Shown: positions 15,623-23,762 of the stretch, piece after piece | How positions within the stretch are numbered: the stretch's first letter is position 1 | Layout: each line of letters opens with the position of its first letter | NCBI RefSeq assembly: GCF_000377405.1 | Contig: NZ_KB905022.1 | Span: 1 to 64,000 of the forward strand | Origin: Thioalkalivibrio sp. ALE31 | GTDB taxonomy: Bacteria > Pseudomonadota > Gammaproteobacteria > Ectothiorhodospirales > Ectothiorhodospiraceae | DNA length: 64,000 bases | Direction of reading: 5' to 3' | Translations under genes and position numbers: made by a program | Notes under the pieces: generated by a model | Databases searched by the model: none | What the model saw: only the letters and a program-made list of their open reading frames with translations | What the model was told of the DNA's origin: nothing

Positions 15623-17005
15623 TCAGGTGTTCCGCGATTGCGCCGCCGGCGCCCCGAGCCGGGCCGGGCCGCCGCCGTGAACGGTGGCCTCCGGGACATG
15701 ACCGGGATGGACGGGTGCATCGGGTGCCTGCGCCGGTTGCGACCAGGGCGGTTCGATGCCCATGGCCTGACCGACACGGACGGCCGAGCGCAGGCCGTCT
15801 TCGTGGAAGCCGTAGCCCATCCAGGCCCCGGCGAAATACAGGCCGTCCTCGCCCTGGGTCGCCGCCAGGCGCTGGCGGGCCGCCTCCGCCGCTGTATCCA
15901 TGACCGGGTGTTCCCAGTGCTGCTCGCCGAGGACCAGGCTGGGGTGCGGGTCTCGCCAGGGGTTCAGGCTGATGATGTAGTCCTGACGGCGTTCCAGGCG
16001 ATGCAGACGGTTCATCCAGTAGGACACCGAGACGCGGTCGCGGGTCTGTGTGGTCCGCCCGGACAGGTAGTTCCAGGAGGACCAGACCCGGCGCGAGCGG
16101 GGCATCAGGGCTGGGTCCGTATGCAGGATGGCGTGGTTGGCCTGGAAGCGGCAGGCGGAAAGGAGCCGGTCGCGCGCGGGGACAGCGCCATTCAGCAGCC
16201 AGCGCGCGGTGTCGGCGTGGCAGGCGAACACCACCGCGTCGAACCCGATGCCCTGGGCATCGGTCAGGACGCGCCACTGACCGGACTCCGGCATCACCGC
16301 GCGCACCGGCTGGTGGACGATGCAACCGGGTTCCAGGCGTTGCGCCAGGCGCTGTACGTACTCGCGGCTGCCGCCGACCACGGTGCGCCATTGCGGGCGG
16401 TCGCGCAGGTCCAGCAGGCCGTGATTGTGGAAGAACTGCAGGAAGCTGGCGGCCGGGAACTCGCGGATCGCCTCCGGCGGGCAGGACCAGATCGCGGCGG
16501 CCATCGGCAGCAGGTAGTCCTCGGTGAAACCGCGGCCCAGGCGATGTCGGTCGAGGAAGGCTCCGAGCGTGCCTTCCGGGCTCTCGTGACGTTCGAACAG
16601 GCCCTTGCCCAGGCGGTTGAACCGCAGGATGTCGCCCGCCATGCGCAGGAAGCTCGGGCGCACCAGGTTGCGGCGCTGGGCGAACAGGGTGTTCAGATCG
16701 GAGCCGGCATATTCGACCCCGTCGGGCTGGCGCGAGTAGCCGAAGGACATGTCGGTGTCCTGCGTGGCAACGCCCAGGTCCGTGAACAGCCGGGTCAGCA
16801 GCGGGTAGTTGCGTTCGTTGTAGACGACGAACCCCGTGTCGATGGGCGTGGGACCCTGCGGGTCGGGCACGTCCACGGTGTGGGCGTGACCACCGAGTTC
16901 CGGTTCCGACTCGAACAGTTGCACCTGGTGACGGGTCTGCAGGATCCAGGCAGCGGACAGGCCGGCGATGCCTCCACCGATGACGGCTATGCGCGAGCGT
17001 TTCAT
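15623..17005 (-). CDS. FAD-dependent amine-oxidase/desaturase-like protein
   Basis: A 460-residue flavoprotein with an N-terminal Rossmann motif IAVIGGGIAGLSAAW (6-20) and LFESEPELGGHAHTVDV just after. It is of the NAD(P)-binding amine-oxidase type that accompanies DUF1365 and Cfa. The C-terminal FAD motif (LYFAGAWMGYGFHEDGLRSAV) is intact. The ATG at 17003-17005 was chosen because the Rossmann strand begins at once. An upstream in-frame start would reach through the promoter. It is the first gene of the operon, reading away from the 11-bp-repeat operator, so that site should control the whole five-gene set. Confidence 0.85.
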   Translation of the reverse strand: MKRSRIAVIGGGIAGLSAAWILQTRHQVQLFESEPELGGHAHTVDVPDPQGPTPIDTGFVVYNERNYPLLTRLFTDLGVATQDTDMSFGYSRQPDGVEYAGSDLNTLFAQRRNLVRPSFLRMAGDILRFNRLGKGLFERHESPEGTLGAFLDRHRLGRGFTEDYLLPMAAAIWSCPPEAIREFPAASFLQFFHNHGLLDLRDRPQWRTVVGGSREYVQRLAQRLEPGCIVHQPVRAVMPESGQWRVLTDAQGIGFDAVVFACHADTARWLLNGAVPARDRLLSACRFQANHAILHTDPALMPRSRRVWSSWNYLSGRTTQTRDRVSVSYWMNRLHRLERRQDYIISLNPWRDPHPSLVLGEQHWEHPVMDTAAEAARQRLAATQGEDGLYFAGAWMGYGFHEDGLRSAVRVGQAMGIEPPWSQPAQAPDAPVHPGHVPEATVHGGGPARLGAPAAQSRNT

Positions 17006-17034
17006 GGTGGTGGTTCTCCGGGCCTGAAAGGTGA

Positions 17035-17072
17035 TGGACAACTTATACAATAGCTGTACAATCTTTGTAAAT
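17035..17072. promoter_or_regulatory. Divergent promoters with three 11-bp-phased TRTAMA units
   Basis: TATACA (17044-17049), TGTACA (17055-17060) and TGTAAA (17066-17071) recur with an exact 11-bp period. On the minus strand TTTACA and TATAAG are 18 bp apart, forming a promoter for the FAD/DUF1365/cfa operon. On the plus strand TGGACA (17035-17040) and TACAAT (17057-17062) are 16 bp apart, facing the DUF3429 and folE genes. The units overlap both promoters. Direct repeats of this length and core resemble operators of B12-dependent MerR-family photoreceptors (CarH/LitR); no such regulator gene is in the window. Confidence 0.6.
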
Positions 17073-17151
17073 GGTGGCCGAGCGAAAGTTCCCGGCTTTC
17101 CTGTGCCGGGGGCGCTTCGCGAGGCCCCGCGTACCAACGGAGACATGGACC

Positions 17152-17937
17152 GTGACGACAGACGAGAAGACGCAGGCAGGTGCCCCCGAATGGCCGCAGG
17201 AGGTGCGCGAGGCCCTGGCCACGCACGAGATCGTGGGCATTACGTCCGGCCTGTCAGACTTCCGCGATGCCGAGGCGCTGCTGGAAGCGACGGCCCCGGG
17301 TCGCTGGCAGCGGCTGGAGTGGGGCATGGGGTCGGCGCACAACCGCGAGCAGTTCCACGCGCTGCAGCAGGCCACCGGCGCGGCCGTACTGCCGCTGTTC
17401 GTCGCGCGCGACGGCGTGATCGGCGGACTGCCCGAGTTGCGCGAGTATCTGGGGCAGCGGGCGCTGCAGGCGCGCGGTGACGGGCCGCGCCCGGACGCGC
17501 CAGCGCCGGCCCTGCAGGTCCTTGGAGTGGGCGGCCTGCTACCCTTCGCATTCTTTGGGCTGGGCGCGTGGATGGCCCAGCCCGAATGGCAGGCTTTCGC
17601 GCTGGAGGCCCTGGCGCTCTATGGTGCGGTGATCCTGTCGTTCCTGGGGGCGATCCACTGGGGGATCTTCCTGGTGGATCGGCAGCACCGGGTGGGCCCG
17701 CTCGCGGCCCCGGTGTGGGCGGTGGTGCCATCCATCCTGGCCTGGCTGGCGGTGCTGCAGCCGCTGCCGGAGGCGCTGATGACCCTGACGGTGCTGTTTC
17801 TCGGGGTGCTGTGGGTGGATCGGCTGAGCCTGTATCGCCGCGCATTGCCGCGGGGCTACCTGGGCCTGCGCCTGGTGCTGACCGCCGGGGCGATGCTGGC
17901 GCTGGCTTCGGGCTTCGCGGTCACCCTGGTCGCCTGA
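17152..17937 (+). CDS. Glutaredoxin-like domain fused to DUF3429 membrane domain
   Basis: A 261-residue protein in two parts. Residues about 14-105 look like a glutaredoxin/thioredoxin fold ([20 protein letters not shown] ... [25 protein letters not shown]). The loop where CPYC would sit contains no cysteine. Residues about 118-260 have five hydrophobic helices of DUF3429 type ([29 protein letters not shown]). A GTG start at 17152 with GGAGA upstream is preferred; the frame is open from 17071. It diverges from the FAD/DUF1365/cfa operon across the shared operator and is followed 28 bp later by folE. The biochemical role is unknown. Confidence 0.7.
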   Translation: MTTDEKTQAGAPEWPQEVREALATHEIVGITSGLSDFRDAEALLEATAPGRWQRLEWGMGSAHNREQFHALQQATGAAVLPLFVARDGVIGGLPELREYLGQRALQARGDGPRPDAPAPALQVLGVGGLLPFAFFGLGAWMAQPEWQAFALEALALYGAVILSFLGAIHWGIFLVDRQHRVGPLAAPVWAVVPSILAWLAVLQPLPEALMTLTVLFLGVLWVDRLSLYRRALPRGYLGLRLVLTAGAMLALASGFAVTLVA

Positions 17938-17965
17938 CCGGGCCCGGAAAGAGGAAAACGCAAGA

Positions 17966-18619
17966 ATGAGCGAACACAAGGACTCGATGATGGATGCAGA
18001 CGCCCGGACGGCCGACGAGCCGACGGCCACCAATGCCTCGGGCCAGCCACTGGCGGCCCCGGAACAGCTCGCCGAGCGCTACCGCGACATCCTCGCCGGT
18101 CTGGGCGAGAACCCGCAGCGCGAGGGCCTGCTGGATACCCCGATGCGCGCCGCGAAGGCGATGCAGTATCTCACCCGTGGCTATCACCAGGACCTGGACA
18201 GTATCGTCAACGGGGCCCTGTTCTCGTCGGACAACGACGAGATGGTGCTGCTGCGCGATATCGAACTGTACTCCCTGTGCGAGCATCACCTGCTGCCGAT
18301 CATCGGCAAGGTGCATGTGGCCTACCTGCCCAATGGCAAGGTGATCGGTTTGTCCAAGATCGCCCGGATTGTCGACATGTTCGCGGCGCGCCTGCAGATC
18401 CAGGAGAGCCTGACGCGCCAGATCGCCGAGGCCCTGATGCAGGTGACGAACGCCAAGGGAGTCGGCGTGGTGGTGGACGCCAAGCACATGTGCATGACCA
18501 TGCGCGGGGTGGAGAAGCAGCATTCGTCGATGGCGACCTCGGTGATGCTGGGCGCCTTCCGCGAGGACGGCCGGACCCGGCGCGAGTTCCTCAACCTGAT
18601 CGGTCGCACGGGCAGCTGA
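17966..18619 (+). CDS. folE: GTP cyclohydrolase I
   Basis: A 217-residue cytoplasmic enzyme converting GTP to 7,8-dihydroneopterin triphosphate, the entry to folate and other pterins. The zinc ligands Cys105, His108 (SLCEHHLLP) and Cys176 (KHMCMTMRG) are present, as is the [15 protein letters not shown]-like block near 128-142. The first 30 residues are a poorly conserved extension. AGAGGA lies about 10 bp before the ATG. It probably shares the operator-controlled transcript of the DUF3429 gene. folE is known as a light-inducible gene in LitR regulons of some pseudomonads (recollection). Downstream pterin-related genes at 23 kb may use its product. Confidence 0.95.
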   Translation: MSEHKDSMMDADARTADEPTATNASGQPLAAPEQLAERYRDILAGLGENPQREGLLDTPMRAAKAMQYLTRGYHQDLDSIVNGALFSSDNDEMVLLRDIELYSLCEHHLLPIIGKVHVAYLPNGKVIGLSKIARIVDMFAARLQIQESLTRQIAEALMQVTNAKGVGVVVDAKHMCMTMRGVEKQHSSMATSVMLGAFREDGRTRREFLNLIGRTGS

Positions 18620-18653
18620 CCGTTCCCGGGGCTGCCGGGCGGGGTCACCCCAC

Positions 18654-18684
18654 AAAAAAATGGCCCGACGCGAAGGTCGGGCCA
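18654..18684. terminator. Hairpin after folE with A-run on the 5' side
   Basis: A perfect 9-bp stem TGGCCCGAC/GTCGGGCCA (18661-18669 and 18676-18684) is preceded by seven A residues. Read on the minus strand it is a good rho-independent terminator. On the plus strand it lacks a T run, so folE termination would depend on the stem alone. Confidence 0.6.
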
Positions 18685-18867
18685 AAGATCGTCCGGACAC
18701 CCGTGTGATGGAAGGTTCTGGTCCGAACGGCGGAAAACCGGCTGCCGTTGCCACGAGCCGATCATTTCCGCAACTTGTATAAGTGGACAGGGACTGTGGA
18801 AACAGGTTCCTGACAGTCGCCGAAAGAATGTGTTGGGCATCACATTTTCCTGTCCCCGGGAGTCTCG

Positions 18868-19497
18868 ATGCGCGGTCTGGAACAGATCCCCTGGTTGTAC
18901 GACGGCCTGATGGCCGGTGCCGAGCTGCTGGGCCTGCGGCGCTGGCGCCGGCGTCTGGTGGCCGGTGCGCACGGCCGGGTACTGGAGATCGGCTGCGGGA
19001 CCGGGCGCGACCTGCCGCTGTACGCCGATCCGGAACGGGTCATCGGCATCGACCCGGACCTGGCGGCCCTGCGCCGGGCCCGGCGGCGGGCGCCTTCCGT
19101 GCCGCTGGTGGTGGCGCGGGCCGAGGCCCTGCCGTTTGCCGACGGCGCCTTCGATACCGTGGTCTCCGGCCTGGTGTTCTGCAGCGTGCAGGATCCGCCA
19201 CGGGCCCTCGGCGAGGTGCGCCGGGTGCTGGCGGAGGCGGGCGAGCTGCGCATGCTGGAGCATGTACGTCACACGCGGCCGCTGCTGGCCCGCGCCCAGG
19301 ACCGGGTGCAGCCGGCCTGGACCTGTATCACCGGCGGCTGTCACCCGAACCGCGATACCGAGGCCGCGGTGGAACAGGCCGGCTTTTGCATCGACCCGGA
19401 AGACCGTCTGGCGCGGGGCGTGATGCGGCGCTTCGCCGCGCGGGTCTGTCGTGCGCCCGCGGATGCGTCCGGGCGTAATGCCGGGGATGGGGGCTGA
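18868..19497 (+). CDS. Class I SAM-dependent methyltransferase
   Basis: A 209-residue methyltransferase of the UbiE/UbiG-like superfamily. Motif I VLEIGCGTGRDLPLY is at 38-52, followed by IGIDPDLAALRRA (motif II acidic residue) and ALPFADGAFDTVVSGLVFCSV (motifs post-I and II). The substrate cannot be told. It resembles small methyltransferases annotated as phospholipid or quinone methyltransferases. The start ATG has GGGAG upstream. A TTGTATAAG element about 95 bp upstream resembles the -10 region of the 17.04-kb promoter, but without the 11-bp repeat series. It stands alone between folE and the yjfB-like gene. Confidence 0.82.
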   Translation: MRGLEQIPWLYDGLMAGAELLGLRRWRRRLVAGAHGRVLEIGCGTGRDLPLYADPERVIGIDPDLAALRRARRRAPSVPLVVARAEALPFADGAFDTVVSGLVFCSVQDPPRALGEVRRVLAEAGELRMLEHVRHTRPLLARAQDRVQPAWTCITGGCHPNRDTEAAVEQAGFCIDPEDRLARGVMRRFAARVCRAPADASGRNAGDGG

Positions 19498-19514
19498 AGG
19501 GCAAGGGCCTTTCT

Positions 19515-19590
19515 TCACCACGAAGGGCACGAAGATACGAAGGAAGGGCAAGGGCGTGTAACCACAGAGGTCACGGAGGACACGGAGAAA
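19515..19590. repeat. ACCACGAAG/CACGGAG repeat arm (left of yjfB-like gene)
   Basis: TTCACCACGAAGGGCACGAAG is followed by ACCACAGAGGTCACGGAGG. Reverse-complement arms occur at about 20098-20135 and 20357-20445, flanking the small gene between them. The same family recurs at 40.2-40.5 kb and 63.7-63.96 kb. Confidence 0.75.
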
Positions 19591-19634
19591 GTCGATCGTT
19601 GCCGGAACGGGCCGGGTGCTGGCCCAGTAAAGAG

Positions 19635-19665
19635 AAGGCCCCGGGCATAAGTGCGCCGGGGCCTT
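19635..19665 (-). terminator. Terminator of the yjfB-like gene
   Basis: A GGCCCCGG/CCGGGGCC stem-loop lies 25 bp beyond the stop; on the minus strand TTCTCTTTACT follows. It has near-symmetric AA/TT flanks and may act in both directions. Confidence 0.65.
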
Positions 19666-19689
19666 TCTGGACGGACAGTTGGTAACGTC

Positions 19690-19902
19690 TCAGGCGGTCG
19701 TGTTGATGTTGGTGCCGACGTTGTCCGGCAGACCCTGAGTGGCGGCCTGCATCTCGCCGATGTCGGGCATGGCCTGCAGCATCGACTGAGCCGCCATCTC
19801 CTGCGACTCCATCGCCTTCTTCTGCACGGCCACGTCTTTCTGCATGGCCACCTGCTGCTGGCTGTTCTGCGTGGCCATCGCGGCAATCGCGCTTGCGTCC
19901 AT
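19690..19902 (-). CDS. YjfB-family putative motility protein
   Basis: A 70-residue protein beginning MDASAIAAMA and rich in Gln, Ala and Met (SQQQVAMQKDVAVQKKAMESQ), with a C-terminal QGLPDNVGTNINTTA. This is the pattern of the small YjfB-like family listed as putative motility proteins: N-terminal amphipathic helix, central MQ/KKA helix and a short NxNxxA tail. ATG 19900-19902 has GGGAG about 7 nt upstream. No flagellar genes adjoin it, although motAB, a chemoreceptor and c-di-GMP signalling genes occur further along. Function in the family is not established. Confidence 0.7.
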   Translation of the reverse strand: MDASAIAAMATQNSQQQVAMQKDVAVQKKAMESQEMAAQSMLQAMPDIGEMQAATQGLPDNVGTNINTTA

Positions 19903-20460
19903 CTCGTACTCCCGGTTCTGAATGTGCAGGCCCGTTGCACTCGATAGGGGGAACGGGCCTGCCCCCGGTGACGGCTGCATCCCCGCAGACTTGAGCCCCC
20001 GAACCGGATTTTTTTCAGAAGGTTCCTGTTCTACGGCACCATCGCCGTGCGTCCGGGCTCCCCGCCCTTCTCCATACCCTGGCTGGTTCGATCCGCCCTG
20101 CCCCTTCCTTCGTATCTTCGTGCCCTTCGAGGTGAACAGCGCCCTTGACCTTCAATGGGCGTTTCGCTCGCCTCGTCCGCATCCTGCCTATTTGGGGGCG
20201 ATCGCGACCCGCGCCTTCGGGGTGCGCCGTGACATGGGTGCCAGGGTCCGGAGATCCCGGCTCTTCGCTTCGCTGCGGCCGGGGTGACGGGGGAGTGTTG
20301 CCCCGTGCCCCGCGATCACCCGTCAGCAACGTCGGCTCCAGCGCGTCGCCCTGTAGTCAGTCCTTCTCCGTGTCCTCTGTGCCCTCCGTGGTGCAATCCG
20401 CCCTGGCCCTTCTTCGTGCCTTCGTGTGCTTCGTGGTGAATACATTCAGTCCGCCGGCCT
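19903..20460. other. Intergenic region with repeat arms
   Basis: No gene was found in these 558 bp. They hold two right-hand arms of the ACCACGAAG family (about 20098-20135 and 20357-20445, as CTTCGTGCCTTCGTG) and an ATCCCGG palindromic unit at about 20245-20290. Confidence 0.6.
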
Positions 20461-21099
20461 TTACTGGCGCTGGGCCTCGAACTCGATGATCAGCTCGATC
20501 TCGTCGCCGACGATGTCGCGGGTCAGGCCGTAGGTCATGCCGAAGTCGGAGCGGTCGAAGCTGCCGCGCATGGACGCACCGAGCACGTACGGCCGCCCGA
20601 ACAGGCCGCCGAGCGGGAACGGGTAGCGCCCGACCTTGTTGATGGTCACGTCGAGGTGGATGGTGCGGGTCTCGCCCAGCAGCTCGAGCCCGCCGCTGAG
20701 GCGCCCGGTGTTCTCGCTGGTCGGCTCGTAGCGCGTGGCGGTAAAGCGCATCTCCGGGTATTCCTCGACGTTCAGGAAGTCCTCGTTGCGCAGGTGGTCG
20801 TCGCGCTCGGCGTGGTTGGTGAACACGCTGTCGGTCTGGATGACGAAATGGCCGTCGCCCAGCTCGCCCGTGTCGGGGTCGAAGACGAACTCGCCCTCGG
20901 CTTCCAGGAACATGCCCAGGACCTTGGCATAGCCGGCATGATCGACCAGGAAGCCGACCGCGAAGTGGTCGGGGTCGATGACCCAGCGGTCGGCATCGGC
21001 CAGGGCCTGCGCGGGCAGCGCCAGGGCCGTGGCCAGCAGGCCACCCAGCAGCAGGCGGCGCAGGCGGGCGGGGCGGCGGTTGTTGCGGGCGTCAGTCAT
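20461..21099 (-). CDS. Periplasmic YceI-family protein
   Basis: A 212-residue protein with an Arg-rich signal peptide (RRLLLGGLLATALALPAQALA) and a YceI lipocalin-like barrel: DRWVIDPDHFAVGFLVDHAGYAKVLG, then FVIQTDSVFTNHAERDDHLRNEDFLNVEEYPEMRF, which is the family signature. YceI proteins bind polyisoprenoids, for example ubiquinone precursors, in the periplasm. GGAGG precedes the ATG. The start overlaps the stop of the CDP-alcohol phosphatidyltransferase gene by 8 bp, so both are made from one message. That pairing suggests a lipid-linked substrate for the neighbouring pathway. Confidence 0.9.
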   Translation of the reverse strand: MTDARNNRRPARLRRLLLGGLLATALALPAQALADADRWVIDPDHFAVGFLVDHAGYAKVLGMFLEAEGEFVFDPDTGELGDGHFVIQTDSVFTNHAERDDHLRNEDFLNVEEYPEMRFTATRYEPTSENTGRLSGGLELLGETRTIHLDVTINKVGRYPFPLGGLFGRPYVLGASMRGSFDRSDFGMTYGLTRDIVGDEIELIIEFEAQRQ

Positions 21100-21868
21100 G
21101 ACACACCTCCGGTCGGTGGCGGTACAGCCAGTGGATATCCACGGCAAAGGACAGGCCCAGAGCCAGCAGGCCGGCCAGGGCGATGGTGATGGCGGCGGGT
21201 GCGGGCAGGCCGGGGATCAGGACCAGTAGCAGGACCACGGTCTGCAACACGCAGACGGCCTGGCGGCGCCGGCTGGGCGGCAGCGGCGCGGCCAGCCAGG
21301 GCAGGGGGCGGGCGGCCAGCACGAAGGCGTAGCGCATCAGGCCGATCAGGATCACCCAGGGCCCCACCGCCGTCATCTGCCAGACGAGGATCGACAGGGC
21401 GAGGATCATGGCGGCGTCCAGCTCCATGTCGAAGCGGGCGCCGAACGCGGTGGCGCTGTCCGTGCGGCGCGCGACGGCCCCGTCCACCCCGTCCAGCACC
21501 AGTGCCAGGCCCGCGAGGGCGATCACCCACAGCGCCAGCACCGGTTCGTCCGGGGTGGGGGCGGCCAGGACCAGGCCGCCGAGCGGGGCGGTCAGCGCGG
21601 CGCGCAGGAGCGTGACCCGGTTGGCCGGGCCAGGGCCGCGCCCGGCAGACGCCACTCCGGCCGCCGGCGTGCGGCTGGCGAGGATGGCACCCAGCACCAG
21701 CCAGAGCGTGACGAAACCGGCGACGGTTGGCAGGCCCGCGTGCGCGTGCCAAACCAGCGCACCGGTTACGGCGAGGCCGGCCAGGCCCGCGAGCAGCCAG
21801 TCGGTCGCCCAGACCCGCAGGCCGGCCTGCAGGCGCAACGGGGAAGGCTTGGCAGGGGAAGACTCCAT
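21092..21868 (-). CDS. CDP-alcohol phosphatidyltransferase family membrane enzyme
   Basis: A 258-residue inner-membrane enzyme with about six helices. The catalytic signature D-G-x-x-D-G-x-x-A-R-x(8)-G-x(3)-D-x(3)-D is complete: DGVDGAVARRTDS, then GARFDMELDA near residues 122-145. Such enzymes transfer a phosphatidyl or phospho-alcohol group from a CDP-linked donor to an alcohol. Which lipid it makes is unclear; the N-terminal 70 residues carry extra helices not found in PgsA or PssA. It diverges from the dehydrogenase gene and overlaps yceI. In this setting it may attach the product of the adjacent pterin/glycoside-like genes to a lipid, which is inference. Confidence 0.82.
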   Translation of the reverse strand: MESSPAKPSPLRLQAGLRVWATDWLLAGLAGLAVTGALVWHAHAGLPTVAGFVTLWLVLGAILASRTPAAGVASAGRGPGPANRVTLLRAALTAPLGGLVLAAPTPDEPVLALWVIALAGLALVLDGVDGAVARRTDSATAFGARFDMELDAAMILALSILVWQMTAVGPWVILIGLMRYAFVLAARPLPWLAAPLPPSRRRQAVCVLQTVVLLLVLIPGLPAPAAITIALAGLLALGLSFAVDIHWLYRHRPEVCHD

Positions 21869-22032
21869 GCGGGGATTGTAGCGCTCCGTTGGCGATGGTC
21901 CTGGGGGCGCGCGGGTGGCACTCCCTGGTCTTGCGACCATGCGGGGCACCGGGAGTTGCCGCTTGCTGCGCCCTTCGCCCACACTGCGCGGATGATCGCG
22001 TGGCAGCGCACCCCGTTTCCGGGACCCTCCCG

Positions 22033-23034
22033 GTGAGCACGGCCGGCTCCGAACAGGCCTTCTGGGTCACCGGCCCGGGCACGGGCGCGTTGCGTCCGGA
22101 GGCACTGGCGGAGCCGGGCCCGGACGCGGTGCGGGTGCGCACGCAGTTCTCGGCGATCAGCCGCGGGACCGAGTCGCTGGTGTTCCACGGTCGGGTGCCG
22201 GAGAGCCAGTATCAGGCGATGCGCGCGCCGTTCCAGGCCGGCGAATTCCCGTGGCCTGTGAAGTACGGCTACATCAGCGTCGGCACCGTTGAGGCGGGTG
22301 GCGCGGCGCACGGGCTGGACGGGCAGCGAGTGTTCTGCCTGTATCCGCATCAAAGCGCCTACACGGTGCCGGCCGCCGCGGTGGTGCCGATACCGGATGC
22401 CGTGCCTTCGGGGCGCGCGGTGCTGGCGGCCAACATGGAGACGGCCATCAACGCGGTCTGGGACTTGCAGCCCGGTCCGGGGGATCGCCTCGCGGTGATC
22501 GGCGCCGGCGTGGTGGGCCTGCTGGTGGCCGGGCTGCTGCGGGCGATCCCGGGCACTGAGGTCACGCTGATCGACCCCAATCCCGCCCGTGAACCCGTGG
22601 CGGCGGCGCTGGGATTGTCGCTCTGCACGCCGGAGGCGGCGCGGGGGAACCCGGAGCTGCAGGGGCTGGACGGGGTGGTTCATGCCAGCGGCAACCCGGC
22701 CGGGCTGGCGCAGGCCCTGGCGCTGGCCGGGGTCGAGGCGCGGGTGGTGGAGATGAGCTGGTACGGCGACCAGCCGGTGCCGGCACCACTGGGCGAGGCG
22801 TTCCATTCGCGGCGGCTCACACTGCGCAGCTCGCAGGTGGGGCGTATCCCGCCGGAGCGCGCGGCGCGCTGGGATTACCGTCGCCGCCTGGCGCTTGCAT
22901 TGTCCCTGCTGGCCGATCCGGCACTCGATGCGCTGATTACCGGCGAGGATGCCTTCGCCGACCTGCCCGCGGCGATGGCCCGCGTCACGGGGCCCGAGGC
23001 CGCCCGCACCCTTTGCCACCGCATCCGCTACTGA
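22033..23034 (+). CDS. BchC-like MDR oxidoreductase without catalytic zinc ligands
   Basis: A 333-residue medium-chain dehydrogenase/reductase. The N-domain reads FSAISRGTESLVFHGRVP and APFQAGEFPWPVKYGYISVG, resembling BchC and related zinc-independent members. The usual GCGTD/GHE zinc ligands are absent. The nucleotide-binding loop AVIGAGVVGLLVAGLL is at about 154-169. It should oxidise or reduce an alcohol or ketone with NAD(P)H. The GTG start at 22033 is used because the coding pattern begins there; the frame is open further upstream and the Shine-Dalgarno is poor. It is followed after 29 bp by a pterin-synthase-like gene, suggesting it acts on a pterin side chain. Confidence 0.78.
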   Translation: MSTAGSEQAFWVTGPGTGALRPEALAEPGPDAVRVRTQFSAISRGTESLVFHGRVPESQYQAMRAPFQAGEFPWPVKYGYISVGTVEAGGAAHGLDGQRVFCLYPHQSAYTVPAAAVVPIPDAVPSGRAVLAANMETAINAVWDLQPGPGDRLAVIGAGVVGLLVAGLLRAIPGTEVTLIDPNPAREPVAAALGLSLCTPEAARGNPELQGLDGVVHASGNPAGLAQALALAGVEARVVEMSWYGDQPVPAPLGEAFHSRRLTLRSSQVGRIPPERAARWDYRRRLALALSLLADPALDALITGEDAFADLPAAMARVTGPEAARTLCHRIRY

Positions 23035-23063
23035 TCCTTTACTTCCAGACGGGGAACCACCCG

Positions 23064-23462
23064 ATGTACAGCCTGAACGTGCGTGACCACTTCATGATTG
23101 CTCACAGCTTCGCCGGCGAGACCTTTGGCCCGGCGCAGAAGCTGCACGGCGCGACCTATGTGGTCGATGTCACCTTCCGCCGCCGGGCGCTGGACGCGGA
23201 CGGACTGGTGGTGGATATCGGCCGCGCCAGCGAGGTCGTGAAGGCCCTTCTGGCGGATCTCAATTACCAGAACCTGGACGAGCGCGAGGAGTTTCGCGGC
23301 CAGAACACGACCACCGAGTTTCTGGCCCACGCGCTGCACCAGCGCGTGGCAAGCGCCATCCATGCCGGCGAGCTGGGCGAGTCCGCGCGCGAGCTGGATG
23401 CGGTGTGCGTAACGCTGAACGAGTCGCATATTGCCTGGGCCAGCTACGAGGCCGCGCCCTGA
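23064..23462 (+). CDS. Divergent 6-pyruvoyl/6-carboxy-tetrahydropterin synthase homologue
   Basis: A 132-residue protein with the T-fold of the PTPS/QueD family. The first zinc His is in FMIAHSFAG (about residue 13) and the second in KLHGATYVVDV. The canonical HGH is HGA here, so the third zinc ligand is missing. The catalytic Cys that normally precedes the HGH motif is also absent (GPAQKLHG). Later landmarks remain: LLADLNYQNLD, NTTTEFLA and the substrate Glu in NESHIAWASYE. It therefore belongs to a distinct subfamily, and its reaction may not be that of QueD. It sits between the MDR dehydrogenase and a glycosyltransferase. Confidence 0.8.
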   Translation: MYSLNVRDHFMIAHSFAGETFGPAQKLHGATYVVDVTFRRRALDADGLVVDIGRASEVVKALLADLNYQNLDEREEFRGQNTTTEFLAHALHQRVASAIHAGELGESARELDAVCVTLNESHIAWASYEAAP

Positions 23463-23479
23463 GCGGAATGCGCGAACAA

Positions 23480-23762
23480 GGGAAACACTGATTAATGTGC
23501 ACGCTCGCGTTGGTACCCCAGGTTTTCCGAGACAAGGCGCGGTGCGCAGCCGGTAGTGGTTCTACCGGCAAGCGTCGCAACGCAGGATCGGGGAATCTGG
23601 GGTACCAACCCCAAGGGGCTCGGCCGCCCGTTGCTATCAAAAACGGGCGTGCGCACAGCGTTGCGGTTCCCTTGTGCAGAATGACTGCACGGCGGTCACC
23701 GCGCATTAAACGCACGCAAAAGCGACTCGAGCGCGAGCGGGCACATTGATCAGTGTTTCCCT
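23480..23762. mobile_element. MITE-like element, copy 1
   Basis: A 283-bp non-coding element bounded by imperfect 31-bp terminal inverted repeats (outer end AGGGAAACACTGAT ... ATCAGTGTTTCCCT). The interior holds small stems such as GCCGGTAGTG-GTT-CTACCGGC and TGGTACCCCAGGT/TGGGGTACCA. A second, inverted copy lies at 42363-42632. No transposase is encoded. No target duplication is obvious. The right terminal repeat runs into the first codons of the glycosyltransferase gene. Confidence 0.85.

Noticed and set aside
14905-16391. Extension of the cfa-like frame far upstream (a 932-codon frame)
   Set aside because: The extra part is antisense to nothing but out of frame with DUF1365 and the FAD oxidase on the same strand; it has shadow composition. 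The TAATG junction fixes the true start.
23495-23749. 84-codon frame inside MITE copy 1
   Set aside because: The matching element copy does not preserve the frame, so it is not a gene.
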